A DNA stretch of 64,000 bases from Colwellia sp. (lineage in GTDB: Bacteria > Pseudomonadota > Gammaproteobacteria > Enterobacterales > Alteromonadaceae). Location: contig JAPHTO010000049.1 of NCBI GenBank assembly GCA_026196955.1, forward strand, positions 1 to 64,000, written 5' to 3'. The notes beneath the pieces are model-generated. The model did no database searches. It was given only the letters and a program-made list of their open reading frames with translations, and was not told where the DNA came from. Of this stretch, positions 55,401 to 64,000 are shown piece after piece. Both the position numbers and the translations under genes were made by a program. Positions within the stretch are counted from its first letter, which is position 1, and the number at the start of each line of letters is the position of its first letter.

Positions 55401-55464
55401 CAAATCACAAGATCAAATGATTCCTATTGCTTTTGTAAATGGCGAAGGAGAGCAAAATGATTGA
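52399..55464 (+). CDS. nuoG: NADH-quinone oxidoreductase subunit G
   Basis: NuoG holds a 2Fe-2S cluster and three 4Fe-4S clusters of the electron wire. The ferredoxin-like N-terminus has CWHPSMGSVGACRQCAV and MSCMTPV. HPHDCPVCAEGGECHLQD and NRCITCYRCVRF supply further ligands, and CAHCSVGC opens the molybdopterin-like domain, which lacks metal in complex I. At 1,021 residues it is about 110 longer than the E. coli protein (908). The extra length is in the C-terminal half. GAAGGGAG precedes the ATG. Confidence 0.95.
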   Translation: MTAQNKSSKVTIYIDDIPYQVSTDNNLLAGVLSNKLNLPYFCWHPSMGSVGACRQCAVTQYQDENDTRGRMIMSCMTPVVDGMRIGLKDSASSKFREQIIAAMMTNHPHDCPVCAEGGECHLQDMTVITGHTSRDYCGEKRTFTNQYLGELVGHEMNRCITCYRCVRFYKDYAGGKDFDVFGSRNQVYFGRQKEGCLESPFSGNLVEVCPTGVFTNKLFSAHYTRKWDLQSAPSICAHCSVGCNTSIGERYGSVRRVTNRYNHDLNGYFLCDRGRFGIGFVNASHRIRTIKGINTKAGEPVTGAFNEKSFTKAMLEHNREHFIGIGSARASFEGNRLLKYLVGRENFSLGYTNEEMKLALRHKQLLAQYPQQSLAGMENLSRRGHGELQHDLVLIIGENLEQTAPRLALTIKQVLRNSALDKADSIGVKHWQDAAVRTYAGDTTTPLFSLQAQRTSFDELAKGTLCLSPDNITMMVERLTQMLHDDFATQTVVPLKEQASEKTTNDTIDNKRQANESLDQDSDKFLLLLARTLSKASAPLIVSGLSLKSTALLSAIDDLMACLSQKSHGIAPELTMVAPECNSVGNLHFLSEHSLSIEQILARLTADQDSTALTPKGSKTTSLLILEQDLAQISAEQLNVLREHCKCMIVLEHSKTRLTDIADIVLPVAAVSESGGHFVNYQGRLQAFYSAHLPVKPIMPNWQYLVLLAKSLFTHSEIDFSNLKQLYRFFAKHGEPWALQILTCDKNAQEKRQVARQTHRASGRTAVMANQSVHEVKTYVEGKNNKDELYAYSMEGTRAAGHGMPFTWAPAWNSNQSVLQYQQEVNGELACRQNENFLHLNLSAFFDESESHSLTEKLEQLWPSPQWLEKEQNCLVLMQNLPWFLVDQQSKNLPEFILMFAGNKLSVSSTLAQQYDFKVGDIAKLTLSGQSFFAQINLADKLPNGVIQASIFELPMLVNNCTLAPEQLTKANQAEVAEFSQCEELRIVTATQEKSDILVRLKSQDQMIPIAFVNGEGEQND

Positions 55465-56434
55465 GCTAGTGTTTAAGCTGTTAGAAATTGTTTTGATCAT
55501 CGCTTTGTTGATCCCTATTGCGGCAATGTTAGTTTGGGTAGAGCGTCGTATGATAGGCATTTGGCAAGACAGACTTGGTCCCAATCGTGTAGGCCCTATC
55601 GGTATATTACAGTCTGTCGCTGACTTATTAAAAATTTTAGGAAAGGAAGATTGGGTGCCACCATTTAGTGATCGCTTAGTGTTCATTCTTGCCCCTGTTA
55701 TCGGCGCTGTCTGTGTGTTAATGAGTTTTGCGGTAATGCCTTTTTCGCCCAGTATTGGGGTGTCAGACTTAAATATTGGCTTATTGTTTTTCCTTGCCAT
55801 GGCATCCCTTGCTGTTTATAGCGTTGTGTTAGCAGGTTGGGCATCAAATTCTAAATATGCCTTGTTGGGAGGAATGCGGGCTGCTGCTCAAACAGTAAGT
55901 TATGAAGTATTTATGGGGCTTTCTGTGATGGGGGTTGTGCTGCTAACCGGAACTTTTAATTTAAGAGAGATAGTGTTGGCGCAGCAAGAAGGTTGGTTTA
56001 TTCAAACGCAGTTTGTTGGTTTTATTATTTTTTTAATTGCAGGAATAGCGGAGAGTCATCGTTTACCTTTTGATTTACCCGAAGCTGAAACTGAGCTAAC
56101 GGCAGGCTTTCACACTGAGTACTCAGGTTTAAAGTTTGCTTTATTCTTTTTAGGCGAATATTTGGGGGTTACCTTAATTTCGGCTATGTCAGTGGTGTTA
56201 TTTTTTGGTGGTTGGCTGATGCCTGAGCCTTTAGCATCTTGGTTACCGCCACTGTTATGGTTTATTTTAAAAGTATTTCTCTTTGTGTTGTTTTTTATTT
56301 TATTACGCACGTCATTACCAAGACCAAGGTTTGATCAGTTACTTAGTTTTGGTTGGAAGTACATGTTGCCATTAGCCCTGTTCAATTTGCTCCTTACGGC
56401 GGTATTTAAATTAACCGGAGGGTTTTATGGCTAA
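55457..56434 (+). CDS. nuoH: NADH-quinone oxidoreductase subunit H
   Basis: NuoH is the membrane subunit lining the quinone chamber. The 325-residue product has eight TM segments, with [22 protein letters not shown] near the N-terminus, [19 protein letters not shown] and LPRPRFDQL, all conserved. The ORF track starts at 55439, but ATG 55457 follows a proper GAAGGAGAG ribosome binding site and is chosen. It overlaps the nuoG stop by 8 bases. Confidence 0.96.
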   Translation: MIELVFKLLEIVLIIALLIPIAAMLVWVERRMIGIWQDRLGPNRVGPIGILQSVADLLKILGKEDWVPPFSDRLVFILAPVIGAVCVLMSFAVMPFSPSIGVSDLNIGLLFFLAMASLAVYSVVLAGWASNSKYALLGGMRAAAQTVSYEVFMGLSVMGVVLLTGTFNLREIVLAQQEGWFIQTQFVGFIIFLIAGIAESHRLPFDLPEAETELTAGFHTEYSGLKFALFFLGEYLGVTLISAMSVVLFFGGWLMPEPLASWLPPLLWFILKVFLFVLFFILLRTSLPRPRFDQLLSFGWKYMLPLALFNLLLTAVFKLTGGFYG

Positions 56435-57005
56435 ATCAACAAGAAAAGCTAGTACCATTAAATCAGCCTTAGACATGTTCATTAGTCAATTAAGAACGAT
56501 GGCGCTTGTGTTAAAACATACATTTACCAAAGCGGATACTGTTGAATATCCAGAGCAAAAGCCCTATTTAGCACCACGATACCGTGGCCGTATTGTGTTA
56601 ACGCGTGATCCTGATGGTGAAGAGCGCTGTGTAGGCTGTAATTTATGTGCTGCTGCTTGCCCTGTTGATTGTATTGCCTTGCAACAAACCATTGATGATG
56701 ATGGTCGAAAGCGAGCTGACTTTTTTCGTATTAATTTCTCTCGCTGTATCTTATGTGGTTTTTGTGAAGAAGCTTGCCCCACTTACGCGATTCAATTAAC
56801 ACCTGATGTTGAGTTAGCCGAATATGATCGACAAAACTTGGTCTATGAGAAGCAGCATCTACTCATCAAAGGTGTCGGGAAATACCCAGAGTATAGTTTT
56901 TATCACCATAGCGGCATTGAAGTCGATATTAATGGTCAGCGTAAAAGCAAAGGGCAGGCGGTTAGCGAGAAGCCTCCTGTCGATATTAAGGGGTTAATGC
57001 CATGA
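56427..57005 (+). CDS. nuoI: NADH-quinone oxidoreductase subunit I
   Basis: NuoI carries two 4Fe-4S clusters (N6a/b). Both ferredoxin motifs are intact: [15 protein letters not shown] and [12 protein letters not shown]. The 192-residue length is near normal, with an N-terminal basic amphipathic segment (~1-35) for membrane docking. It overlaps the nuoH stop by 8 bases and the nuoJ start by 4 (ATGA). Confidence 0.96.
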   Translation: MAKSTRKASTIKSALDMFISQLRTMALVLKHTFTKADTVEYPEQKPYLAPRYRGRIVLTRDPDGEERCVGCNLCAAACPVDCIALQQTIDDDGRKRADFFRINFSRCILCGFCEEACPTYAIQLTPDVELAEYDRQNLVYEKQHLLIKGVGKYPEYSFYHHSGIEVDINGQRKSKGQAVSEKPPVDIKGLMP

Positions 57006-57565
57006 TGATACTGTCACCATTAGAATGGATGTTTTACCTTGCTGCACTACTTGCGGTTGTGGCCAGTGTTAAAGTGATTACCGGCAAAAATTCAGTACAC
57101 TCACTACTGTATCTCGTGGTGTCATTATTAGCCGTTGCGGTCTGTTTTTATTTGATGGGAGCGCCTTTTGCTGCTGGTTTAGAAGTTATTGTTTATGCTG
57201 GGGCAATTTTGGTGTTATTTGTTTTTGCCATCATGATGTTTGGCTTAGGGCAAGATGAAACTTTGCATGCACCAAAAATCGCTTCGATGCGCATATGGCT
57301 TGGACCATGCTGTATTGCCTTAGTGTTACTTGTTCAATTGCTTTATGTGATTGACAGTAGTGCGCTGCAAGAAAAATTAACCTCGAACATAATTGATGCC
57401 AAACAAGTGGGGACATTACTTTATGGTCCTTATTTATTGGCTGTTGAAATAGCCTCTTTCTTATTATTGGCAGGACTAATTGCCGGTTATCACTTTGCGA
57501 AACCTGACGGACAATATGAGCACTTAAATATACAACAATCAACGAATGAAAAGGGAGAGCTGTAA
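57002..57565 (+). CDS. nuoJ: NADH-quinone oxidoreductase subunit J
   Basis: The 187-residue membrane subunit has five TM segments. The conserved [21 protein letters not shown] contains the pi-bulge region of TM3 seen in complex I structures. An adjacent second ATG (57005) could also be used. The TAA overlaps the nuoK ATG by one base. Confidence 0.94.
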   Translation: MMILSPLEWMFYLAALLAVVASVKVITGKNSVHSLLYLVVSLLAVAVCFYLMGAPFAAGLEVIVYAGAILVLFVFAIMMFGLGQDETLHAPKIASMRIWLGPCCIALVLLVQLLYVIDSSALQEKLTSNIIDAKQVGTLLYGPYLLAVEIASFLLLAGLIAGYHFAKPDGQYEHLNIQQSTNEKGEL

Positions 57566-57873
57566 TGAGCGCTATCCCATTAAGCCATATTTTAATTCTT
57601 GCCAGTATCTTGTTCATTATTGGTTTTGTTGGTGTGATTGTTCGTAAAAATACCTTATATATGCTGATGAGCCTAGAGGTGATGTTAAATGCTGTGGGCG
57701 TTGCTTTTATTGGCGCTGGCAGTGCTTGGCAACAAGCGGATGGTCAAGTGATGTTCATCCTGATTTTGACACTTGCTGCCGCTGAGGTTGCTGTTGGTTT
57801 GGCCTTGTTAATTCAGATGCAGCGAAAATTTAAATCCCTAGATATTGATCTGCTAAGTAAGTTAAGGGGGTAG
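57565..57873 (+). CDS. nuoK: NADH-quinone oxidoreductase subunit K
   Basis: The 102-residue subunit has three TM segments with the two conserved Glu of the proton path, in [10 protein letters not shown] (TM2) and [15 protein letters not shown] (TM3). Length is usual. It starts on the nuoJ stop codon and is followed after 3 bases by nuoL. Confidence 0.95.
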   Translation: MSAIPLSHILILASILFIIGFVGVIVRKNTLYMLMSLEVMLNAVGVAFIGAGSAWQQADGQVMFILILTLAAAEVAVGLALLIQMQRKFKSLDIDLLSKLRG

Positions 57874-57876
57874 AAA

Positions 57877-59778
57877 ATGTCGATAGCTTATATGCATACA
57901 ATACTCACCCTTTTACCTTTCTATCCATTAGTCAGCTTTTTGTTGTTAATTAGTTTTGCCAAACGTCTTTCTTGGCAGCTGGCTGCAAGCTTAAGCGTGG
58001 GAGCTATGGCGCTAAGTGCCTTGTCTAGTTTTGCGCTTGTGTGGCAACTATCTGCAGATTTACCAGTTATCACGACTCATTTATGGCAATGGTTTACCTT
58101 ATCTTCAAGTGAACAAATTAACATTAGCTTTTATTTAGATGGCCTTGCTGCCGTTATGATTTGTGTGGTGACAGGTGTTGGTTTATTAATCCATATTTTT
58201 GCTGCCGCTTACATGAAAGAAGATGAGAACTTCACTCGTTTCATGGCTTATATGAACCTGTTTATTGTTGCTATGTTGATGTTAGTTTTGGCTGATAATT
58301 TGGTGCTACTTTATTTAGGCTGGGAGGGAGTAGGCCTATGTAGCTTCTTACTGATTGGCTTTTGGTATCATGAAAAAGCTAACGTCTTGGCAGCTCGAAA
58401 GGCTTTTATTGTCACTCGCGTAGGTGATACGGCTATGGCTATCGGTTTGTTTATGATTTTTAAAGAAATCGGTCAGTTAACTATTACTGATATTAATGAG
58501 AGTGCCAGAGTGTTGTGGATAGCGGGTGACAACCAACCTTATTGGATCGCTTTATTATTGTTGGGGGGAGCGGTCGGAAAGTCAGCTCAATTGCCGTTAC
58601 AGATCTGGCTACCTGATGCAATGGCGGGACCTACGCCGGTTAGTGCCTTAATTCATGCCGCGACTATGGTGACAGCAGGTGTTTATTTAATTGCGCGTAT
58701 GCACGGTATCTTTTTGTTGGCGCCTGAGGTGATGACTTATGTTGCTTGGTTAGGCGCCTTAACCTTATTGCTTGCGGGTGTTGCAGCGTTAGCTCAAAGC
58801 GATATTAAGCGGGTGTTAGCATACTCCACCATGAGCCAAATTGGTTATATGATGCTATCACTTGGCGCAGGGGCTTTTTCTGCTGGCGTTTTTCACCTAA
58901 TGACACATGCATTTTTTAAAGCCTTACTCTTTTTAACTGCAGGGGCGATTATTCTAGCCTTACACCATCAGCAGGATTTATTTAAAATGGGGGGATTACT
59001 AAAGCGATTACCCTTTGAAGCAGTACTTTTCAGTATCGGTTTAGTGTGTTTAATTGCTTTACCTGGTAGCTCTGGCTTTTTCTCAAAAGAAGCCATTATT
59101 GCACAACTATTTTCATCCCCAACAGCGGGACCCTTGCTTTGGGTCTGCGCCATTGTTGGCGCTTTGTTAACTAGTATTTATAGTTGTCGTTTATTTTTCC
59201 TCGCCTTTATGGGCAGTGCCCGGTTTGAGTCTCCTTTACAGCCATCCTCAAGCAAGTTAGTTAAAATATCGCTTATTGTTTTAGCCATTTTATCCCTTGT
59301 AGGTGGCGCTTTTGGGACTGCATTAGAGCATGGTTTATCGTCAGTATTTGTTGCTGCGCCTATGGTTGAAATGGTCAATGATCCCACTTGGTTACATGCA
59401 GTTGCTATTGCAACCCCCTTTGTTGGTATTGTTTTTTCGTGGTTTTATTTTTCAAAATATCGAGAGGTGAGTCATAGTCCACTTGTTGAAAATACGAGTG
59501 CTGTAAATCAATTTGCTAAGCAAGGGCTTGGCTTTGATAGGTTATATGATTGGCTTCTCGTTAAACCTTATTGCACGCTAGCTAAAGTCAATCGCAGCGA
59601 TATTTTTGATCAACTTATGATGTTAAATGCATGGTATGTCACTCTTTGGCATGAGGTTTTGGCAAGTAGTCAAAATGGTAAATTGCGCTGGTATGTTGCA
59701 GCCATTGGTTTGGCGGCTTTATTACTAACGCTATTACTAATGCTAAATGTAGGCGAAGTTAGCATGGAGATAAGCTGA
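57877..59778 (+). CDS. nuoL: NADH-quinone oxidoreductase subunit L
   Basis: NuoL is the outermost antiporter-like proton-pumping subunit, with the long lateral helix at its C-terminus. The 633-residue product has about 16 TM segments. YLGWEGVGLCSFLLIGFW holds the TM5 Glu, GKSAQLPLQIWLPDAMAGPTPVSALIHAATMVTAGVYL the channel core, and MTHAFFKALLFLTAGAII the TM12 Lys. The end overlaps the nuoM ATG by one base. Confidence 0.96.
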   Translation: MSIAYMHTILTLLPFYPLVSFLLLISFAKRLSWQLAASLSVGAMALSALSSFALVWQLSADLPVITTHLWQWFTLSSSEQINISFYLDGLAAVMICVVTGVGLLIHIFAAAYMKEDENFTRFMAYMNLFIVAMLMLVLADNLVLLYLGWEGVGLCSFLLIGFWYHEKANVLAARKAFIVTRVGDTAMAIGLFMIFKEIGQLTITDINESARVLWIAGDNQPYWIALLLLGGAVGKSAQLPLQIWLPDAMAGPTPVSALIHAATMVTAGVYLIARMHGIFLLAPEVMTYVAWLGALTLLLAGVAALAQSDIKRVLAYSTMSQIGYMMLSLGAGAFSAGVFHLMTHAFFKALLFLTAGAIILALHHQQDLFKMGGLLKRLPFEAVLFSIGLVCLIALPGSSGFFSKEAIIAQLFSSPTAGPLLWVCAIVGALLTSIYSCRLFFLAFMGSARFESPLQPSSSKLVKISLIVLAILSLVGGAFGTALEHGLSSVFVAAPMVEMVNDPTWLHAVAIATPFVGIVFSWFYFSKYREVSHSPLVENTSAVNQFAKQGLGFDRLYDWLLVKPYCTLAKVNRSDIFDQLMMLNAWYVTLWHEVLASSQNGKLRWYVAAIGLAALLLTLLLMLNVGEVSMEIS

Positions 59779-61268
59779 TGAGTATGACAATAGTAATGTG
59801 TGCTTTGCTTATTGCGGGGATACTCGCATGGTTTGCTGAAAAGCTAAGAAGACATAGTGCTCGTAACATTGCTTTGATGTCGGTGCTAGTGACAAGTGCT
59901 TATTTTGCTTTTGCAGTGTTTACAAGTCACTCCGCTGTAAATTATGGCCAATTACAAGAGTTAGTTCGTGTCGATTGGATTGAGAGTTTGCACATAGAAT
60001 ACGCGCTTGCTGTTGACTATTTAAGTCTTGTTTTAGTTTCGTTAACACTATTTTTGGCTGTTATTTGTATTTTGGTTTCGTGGCATGAAATTAAAGAAAA
60101 GGCTGGGTTTTATTATTTCAACTTATTGGCTTCTATAGCAGGTATTATTGGTGTTTTTACTGCCGTTGATATGTTTTTATTTTTCTTCTTTTGGGAGGTG
60201 ATGTTGCTTCCTATGACGGCATTAATTGCGATATGGGGGCATGAGAATAAACATTTTGCGGCCATTAAATTTTTTATTTTTACACAAGTGAGTAGCTTAT
60301 TGATGCTCGTAGCAATTATTGCCATGGCAATGTTGCATGCGAAGCAAACAGGACAATTAAGCTTTTATTATCTAGATTGGCAAGTTTTAGATTTACCCGT
60401 GTCTTTAACACAGTATTTAATGTTGGGTTTCTTTATTGCTTTTGCGGTGAAATTACCCAGTGTACCTTTTCATTCTTGGTTACCCGATGCCCATACGCAA
60501 GCACCTACAGCAGGTAGTGTTTTACTGGCAGGGGTACTCTTAAAAACAGGTGCTTATGGTCTGATCCGCTTTGTATTGCAGCTCTTTCCTGATGCGAGCG
60601 CAAATTTTGCGCCTTTTGCTGCCACCTTGGGCGTGCTGAGTATTTTGTATGGCGCTAAAATGGCGTTTGCTCAACAAGATTTTAAACGTTTAGTTGCTTA
60701 CAGTAGTATCAGTCATATGGGGTTTGTTATGTTGGCATTGTTTTCTTTCAATGCCATTGCCTACCAAGGCGCGGTACTAACCTTAGTGGCCCATGGGTTA
60801 AGTAGTGCGGCCTTGTTTTCACTTGCTGGCATGATTTATAGTCGAATTCATTCTCGCAATTTAGCCGATATGGGAGGGTTTTGGCAAAGTGCGCCTCGGA
60901 TGGGAGGTTTTGCATTAGCTTTTGCCGCGGCTGCGTTTGGCTTGCCTGGTTTAGCAAATTTTGTTGCAGAGTTCTTATCCCTGGTGGGAGCATTTCATGT
61001 TTATCCTATGCTCACCATACTTGCAGCGCTGGGACTCATTGGCTCAGCAATATACGGTATGGTGTTATTTCAAAATAGTTTTCAGGGGAGCCTTCGCACA
61101 CCAGATAATAGACAATTTAAAGATCTCTCTATACGAGAGTTTTTGGTGTGCTCTGCGTTAATTTCACTGTTGATTGTTATTGGCTTTTACCCGAGTTTAG
61201 TACTTGTTTTTTTTCAAACAGCGGATTTAGCGCAAGTAAAGGATGTGCTTGAAGGAGCAACATTATGA
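59778..61268 (+). CDS. nuoM: NADH-quinone oxidoreductase subunit M
   Basis: The 496-residue antiporter-like subunit has about 14 TM segments. FFFFWEVMLLPMTALI carries the TM5 Glu, FAVKLPSVPFHSWLPDAHTQAPTAGSVLLAGVLLKTGAYGLIRF the core Lys region, and YSSISHMGFVMLALFSF the following helix. The product is one of three proton channels. The TGA overlaps nuoN by 4 bases (ATGA). Confidence 0.96.
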   Translation: MSMTIVMCALLIAGILAWFAEKLRRHSARNIALMSVLVTSAYFAFAVFTSHSAVNYGQLQELVRVDWIESLHIEYALAVDYLSLVLVSLTLFLAVICILVSWHEIKEKAGFYYFNLLASIAGIIGVFTAVDMFLFFFFWEVMLLPMTALIAIWGHENKHFAAIKFFIFTQVSSLLMLVAIIAMAMLHAKQTGQLSFYYLDWQVLDLPVSLTQYLMLGFFIAFAVKLPSVPFHSWLPDAHTQAPTAGSVLLAGVLLKTGAYGLIRFVLQLFPDASANFAPFAATLGVLSILYGAKMAFAQQDFKRLVAYSSISHMGFVMLALFSFNAIAYQGAVLTLVAHGLSSAALFSLAGMIYSRIHSRNLADMGGFWQSAPRMGGFALAFAAAAFGLPGLANFVAEFLSLVGAFHVYPMLTILAALGLIGSAIYGMVLFQNSFQGSLRTPDNRQFKDLSIREFLVCSALISLLIVIGFYPSLVLVFFQTADLAQVKDVLEGATL

Positions 61269-62719
61269 CCATAGCCATGCTCGCTAATTTACTACCTATT
61301 TTACTTGTTGCTTTTGGGATTGTACTAACCTTGTTGTTGATTGCTTGGCAGCGTTCACAAAAGTTGATTTTAGCCTTTACGCTTTTGGTTTTTATCTCGG
61401 CTTTAGTGGCAAGCATTTCATTGCCAGTTCACCTTAATGAAAGCGTGCAAGTGACGCCATTATTAAAAGTTGATGGCTATGGTAACTTTGCTTTTATGCT
61501 AGTACTGATAGCGAGCATTGCGGTTAGTGTCTTAAGCTCGACATGGCTAAATAGTGCAGCAGAAGTACATGATGAGTATTTTGTACTCATACAACTGGTT
61601 GCTTTAGGAGCTGGTATTCTGGTTCTAAGCTCACATTTTGCGGCGCTGTTTTTAGGCTTTGAGCTATTAAGTATAGCGTTGGTTGGTTTAGCTGGTTATG
61701 GCAGAAACTGTCAGTATAGTGTTGAAACGTCATTTAAATATTTAATTTTAAGCGCCAGTGCTTCTAGCTTTATGCTACTTGGGATCGCTTTTATTTATAG
61801 TCAAGTAGGCTCTTTGAGTTTTGCTCCTGCACATGTCAATGCTGGGTATGGACTTTTTTATCAAGCAGGTATGTTGCTTTTCTTGGGGGGAGTAGCTTTT
61901 AAATTATCTTTAGCGCCTTTTCATTTTTGGACACCCGATGTTTACCAAGGTGCGCCAACACCAGTAACCTTACTGCTAGCGACAGTTTCTAAGGTGGCAA
62001 TGTTTATTGTGTTGCTGAAATATTGGTTTAGTCAAATTGAAGTGATGTCTGCACACCATAGCGGGGAAGGTATTCAGTCAATAATTAGTTTATTGGCTAT
62101 TACCTCTATGCTAGCAGGGAATGCTTTAGCGTTGAAACAGCAAAATATTAAGCGATTACTCGCCTATTCTTCTATTGCGCATATGGGCTACTTGTTAATT
62201 GTGCTGCTAATTATTTCACCCCAAAGTATTGCGCTTGCTTGGCAAAGCACATTATTTTATTTATCTGCTTATGTGTTAGCGACAATTTCTATTTTTTCAG
62301 CACTAATACTAACGAGTACCAAACAAAATAGTACCTCGATGCAGGTAATTGATTGGCATGGATTGTTTTGGCATCGCCCCTCGCTTGCTGTGTTAATTAT
62401 TATTGCTGTGCTCAGTTTAGCGGGTATACCACTTACCATGGGGTTTATCGGGAAATTTTATGTGTTAAATGTTGCTGTTCAGGCGCAGCAGTGGTGGCTA
62501 ATAGCATCGCTAGTTGTTGGTAGTGGTATCGGCCTCTTTTATTATTTAACTATTATTTTTACCCTTTTTAATTCAGAGCAACAAGGAAGTTATGAGCAAG
62601 GTTTAAATTTGCCCGTGTTAAAGGGGATTCACCAAGTGAGTGTCATAGGGCTTATTTTGCTTGGCGTATTTTGGGGAGTATTTCCAGATACCTTGAGTCA
62701 GTTATTTGCTATTCAGTAA
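61265..62719 (+). CDS. nuoN: NADH-quinone oxidoreductase subunit N
   Basis: The 484-residue antiporter-like subunit has 14 TM segments. LGFELLSIALVGLAGYGR contains the TM5 Glu, AFKLSLAPFHFWTPDVYQGAPTPVTLLLATVSKVAMF the channel core Lys, and YSSIAHMGYLLIVLL the next conserved helix. It is the last gene of the operon. I see no strong terminator directly after it; the deaD promoter begins within 40 bases. Confidence 0.96.
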   Translation: MTIAMLANLLPILLVAFGIVLTLLLIAWQRSQKLILAFTLLVFISALVASISLPVHLNESVQVTPLLKVDGYGNFAFMLVLIASIAVSVLSSTWLNSAAEVHDEYFVLIQLVALGAGILVLSSHFAALFLGFELLSIALVGLAGYGRNCQYSVETSFKYLILSASASSFMLLGIAFIYSQVGSLSFAPAHVNAGYGLFYQAGMLLFLGGVAFKLSLAPFHFWTPDVYQGAPTPVTLLLATVSKVAMFIVLLKYWFSQIEVMSAHHSGEGIQSIISLLAITSMLAGNALALKQQNIKRLLAYSSIAHMGYLLIVLLIISPQSIALAWQSTLFYLSAYVLATISIFSALILTSTKQNSTSMQVIDWHGLFWHRPSLAVLIIIAVLSLAGIPLTMGFIGKFYVLNVAVQAQQWWLIASLVVGSGIGLFYYLTIIFTLFNSEQQGSYEQGLNLPVLKGIHQVSVIGLILLGVFWGVFPDTLSQLFAIQ

Positions 62720-62749
62720 ACTAGTAAAGTTAATTATAGGAATTATTTC

Positions 62750-62777
62750 TTGCTGTTTAGCTTGGTTTCTGTATAAT
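62750..62777 (+). promoter_or_regulatory. Sigma70-type promoter of the helicase gene
   Basis: TTGCTG (62750-62755) and TATAAT (62772-62777) are separated by 16 bases, a near-consensus promoter. Transcription should begin near 62,784, leaving a leader of about 380 bases before the ATG at 63,161. Confidence 0.75.
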
Positions 62778-62783
62778 GCGCGC

Positions 62784-63160
62784 CTCGATGAAGGGATGTT
62801 GGTTTTTTCAACAAAACCACAATTAATACCTCGTTTTTTATTAAAAAGAATCAGGTAGGTGCTTATTTACTTACAAGTGTAAAGTAAGCCCATCGATAAA
62901 ATGAGTAGGGGTTTTCCGCCCAATAGACTTGCCCAGCTAGTAAATTCCATTACTAGCAAGAAATATAGCGTAAGAGACGCTATGCGCCTTAAGTCTTCCT
63001 GGTGGTTTCCTCGTAGATATACGCAGGTTAAAGACTGAGTAATTTAAAATTTAGACCGTTCAATCAGCTTCCGTAACACTAGTTGCGTGTGAAGGTGAGT
63101 CTCTTTTGTCAAAAATTTTAAAGTTCTAGTTAAACCTGCCTTGAGAAGATGACATATAAA
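62784..63160 (+). promoter_or_regulatory. Structured 5' leader of the helicase gene
   Basis: The long leader holds several potential hairpins: CTAGTAA/TTACTAG (62,937-62,956, perfect 7 bp), TTACTTAC/GTAAAGTAA (around 62,868-62,889), and an AGTCTTCCTG/CAGG...AAGACT arm (around 62,993-63,038). Long cold-responsive leaders are known for E. coli deaD/csdA. A similar thermo- or auto-regulated leader is inferred; no known riboswitch family is recognised. Confidence 0.5.
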
Positions 63161-64000
63161 TGACTGAACAAATGAACACTCAAAGCACCGAAGTGGTTGG
63201 CTTTGACTCTTTAGGCTTGCCTGAAAATTTACTAACTGCTGTAACCAGTATTGGCTTTAGCTCTGCTACCGCTATTCAAGCGAAAACTATTCCACCATTA
63301 TTAGCAGGTAAAGATGTTTTAGGTGAAGCACAAACAGGTACAGGTAAAACTGCTGCTTTTGGTTTGCCTGCTTTAGCAAAAATTGATACTTCTATCAAAA
63401 AGCCACAATTAATGGTATTAGCACCAACACGTGAACTAGCAATGCAAGTGGCCGAAGCAATTGAGTCTTTCGGTAAAAACATGAAGGGATTACGTGTTGC
63501 AACCCTTTATGGTGGTCAATCGTATGGCCCACAATTTCAACAATTAGAGCGTGGTGCGCAAGTTGTTGTTGGTACGCCGGGGCGTTTAATGGATCACTTA
63601 CGTCGTAAGAGCCTTAAATTATCTGATTTAAGCGTATGTGTGCTTGATGAAGCTGATGAAATGTTAAACATGGGCTTTTTAGAAGATATTCAGTGGATTT
63701 TAGATCATTTGCCAGAATCGACACAAATGTGTTTATTCTCTGCCACCATGCCACCAGCTATCCGAAAAATTGCTAATCGTTTCTTAAAAGACCCTGAGCA
63801 TATTAAAATTGAAGCCGTTAAAAAAGCGAAAGCTAACATTTCACAATTTGCATGGAAAGTAAGTGGTATTACTAAAATGACGGCGTTAGAGCGTATTGCT
63901 GAGATTGTTGATTATGATGCAATGATCATTTTTGTACGCACTCGTAATGATACCGTTGATGTCGCTGAAAAATTAGAGCGAGCAGGCTATCCTGCTTTAG
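63161..64000 (+). CDS. deaD: DEAD-box RNA helicase, DeaD/CsdA-like (partial, runs off the window)
   Basis: The frame opens at ATG 63161 (MTEQMNTQSTEVVGFDSLGLPENLLTAV) and is uninterrupted for 280 codons to the window end; it is absent from the ORF track because no stop is reached. Helicase motifs are in order: Q motif region SSATAIQAKTIPPLL, motif I AQTGTGKT, Ia PTRELA, TPGRLMDHLRRK, motif II DEAD (LDEADEMLNMGF) and III SAT. The layout and the sequence LNMGFLEDIQWILDHLPESTQ suit DeaD/CsdA, the cold-shock ribosome-assembly and mRNA helicase. Its C-terminal RNA-binding domain lies beyond the window. The minus-strand ORF 63276-63482 is a shadow. Confidence 0.93.

Overview
The window looks like part of a chromosome of a marine gammaproteobacterium of the Alteromonadales, most likely a Colwellia/Thalassotalea-type organism. 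The basis is an AT-rich genome, the ybeD-lipB-lipA order, a complete nuo operon with fused NuoCD, a DeaD-type helicase with a long leader, a dodecin, an alkyltransferase-like protein and a pca-type CoA-transferase cluster. The assignment is inference; no rRNA or intact tRNA gene is present to confirm it.

The window has two halves. Bases 1 to about 25,480 are a very AT-rich accessory region with mostly unrecognised genes, which I read as the right part of a genomic island. Its right edge is marked by a 20-base piece of a tRNA-Ser 3' end ending in CCA (25,462-25,481), followed by a strong terminator. This is the usual scar of integration into a tRNA gene; the intact tRNA-Ser and the integrase should lie left of the window. 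The island carries, in order: a replication-initiator-like gene; an AbiH-family gene with a membrane/coiled-coil partner; small membrane proteins; a PEP-CTERM protein; two lipoproteins; an XRE regulator; unknown genes separated by related palindromes; a probable AcrVA2-like protein with two small companions; a serine recombinase; a three-gene ABC-3C-type conflict system followed by a CoiA-like and a DUF4041/GIY-YIG-like gene; and a five-gene cluster of lipoprotein, secreted SH3-MBL hydrolase, zinc deaminase, small one-TM protein and HExxH metallopeptidase. The last cluster is my best candidate for an undescribed system.

Bases 25,845 to 64,000 are ordinary core genome. A REC/HD-GYP protein overlaps the start of a 1,398-residue hybrid kinase with three periplasmic solute-binding domains, giving a signalling pair. 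Then come lipoate synthesis genes (lipA, lipB, ybeD), a dodecin, and a pca-type cluster (CoA-transferase A/B, class III aminotransferase, thiolase) read divergently from an IclR regulator across a perfect palindrome. Next are rmuC, a diguanylate cyclase, an NSS-family sodium symporter, a pilin with a GspF-like partner, an MBL hydrolase with a voltage-gated channel, a yaiI homologue and an alkyltransferase-like gene. The nuoA-N operon (47,458-62,719) encodes respiratory complex I with mostly overlapping stop/start codons. The window ends inside a deaD/csdA-type helicase gene preceded by a structured leader of about 380 bases.

The island probably works as a defence and anti-defence store, with several independent modules each under its own promoter. 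That conclusion rests on family resemblance and gene neighbourhood, since no searches could be run.
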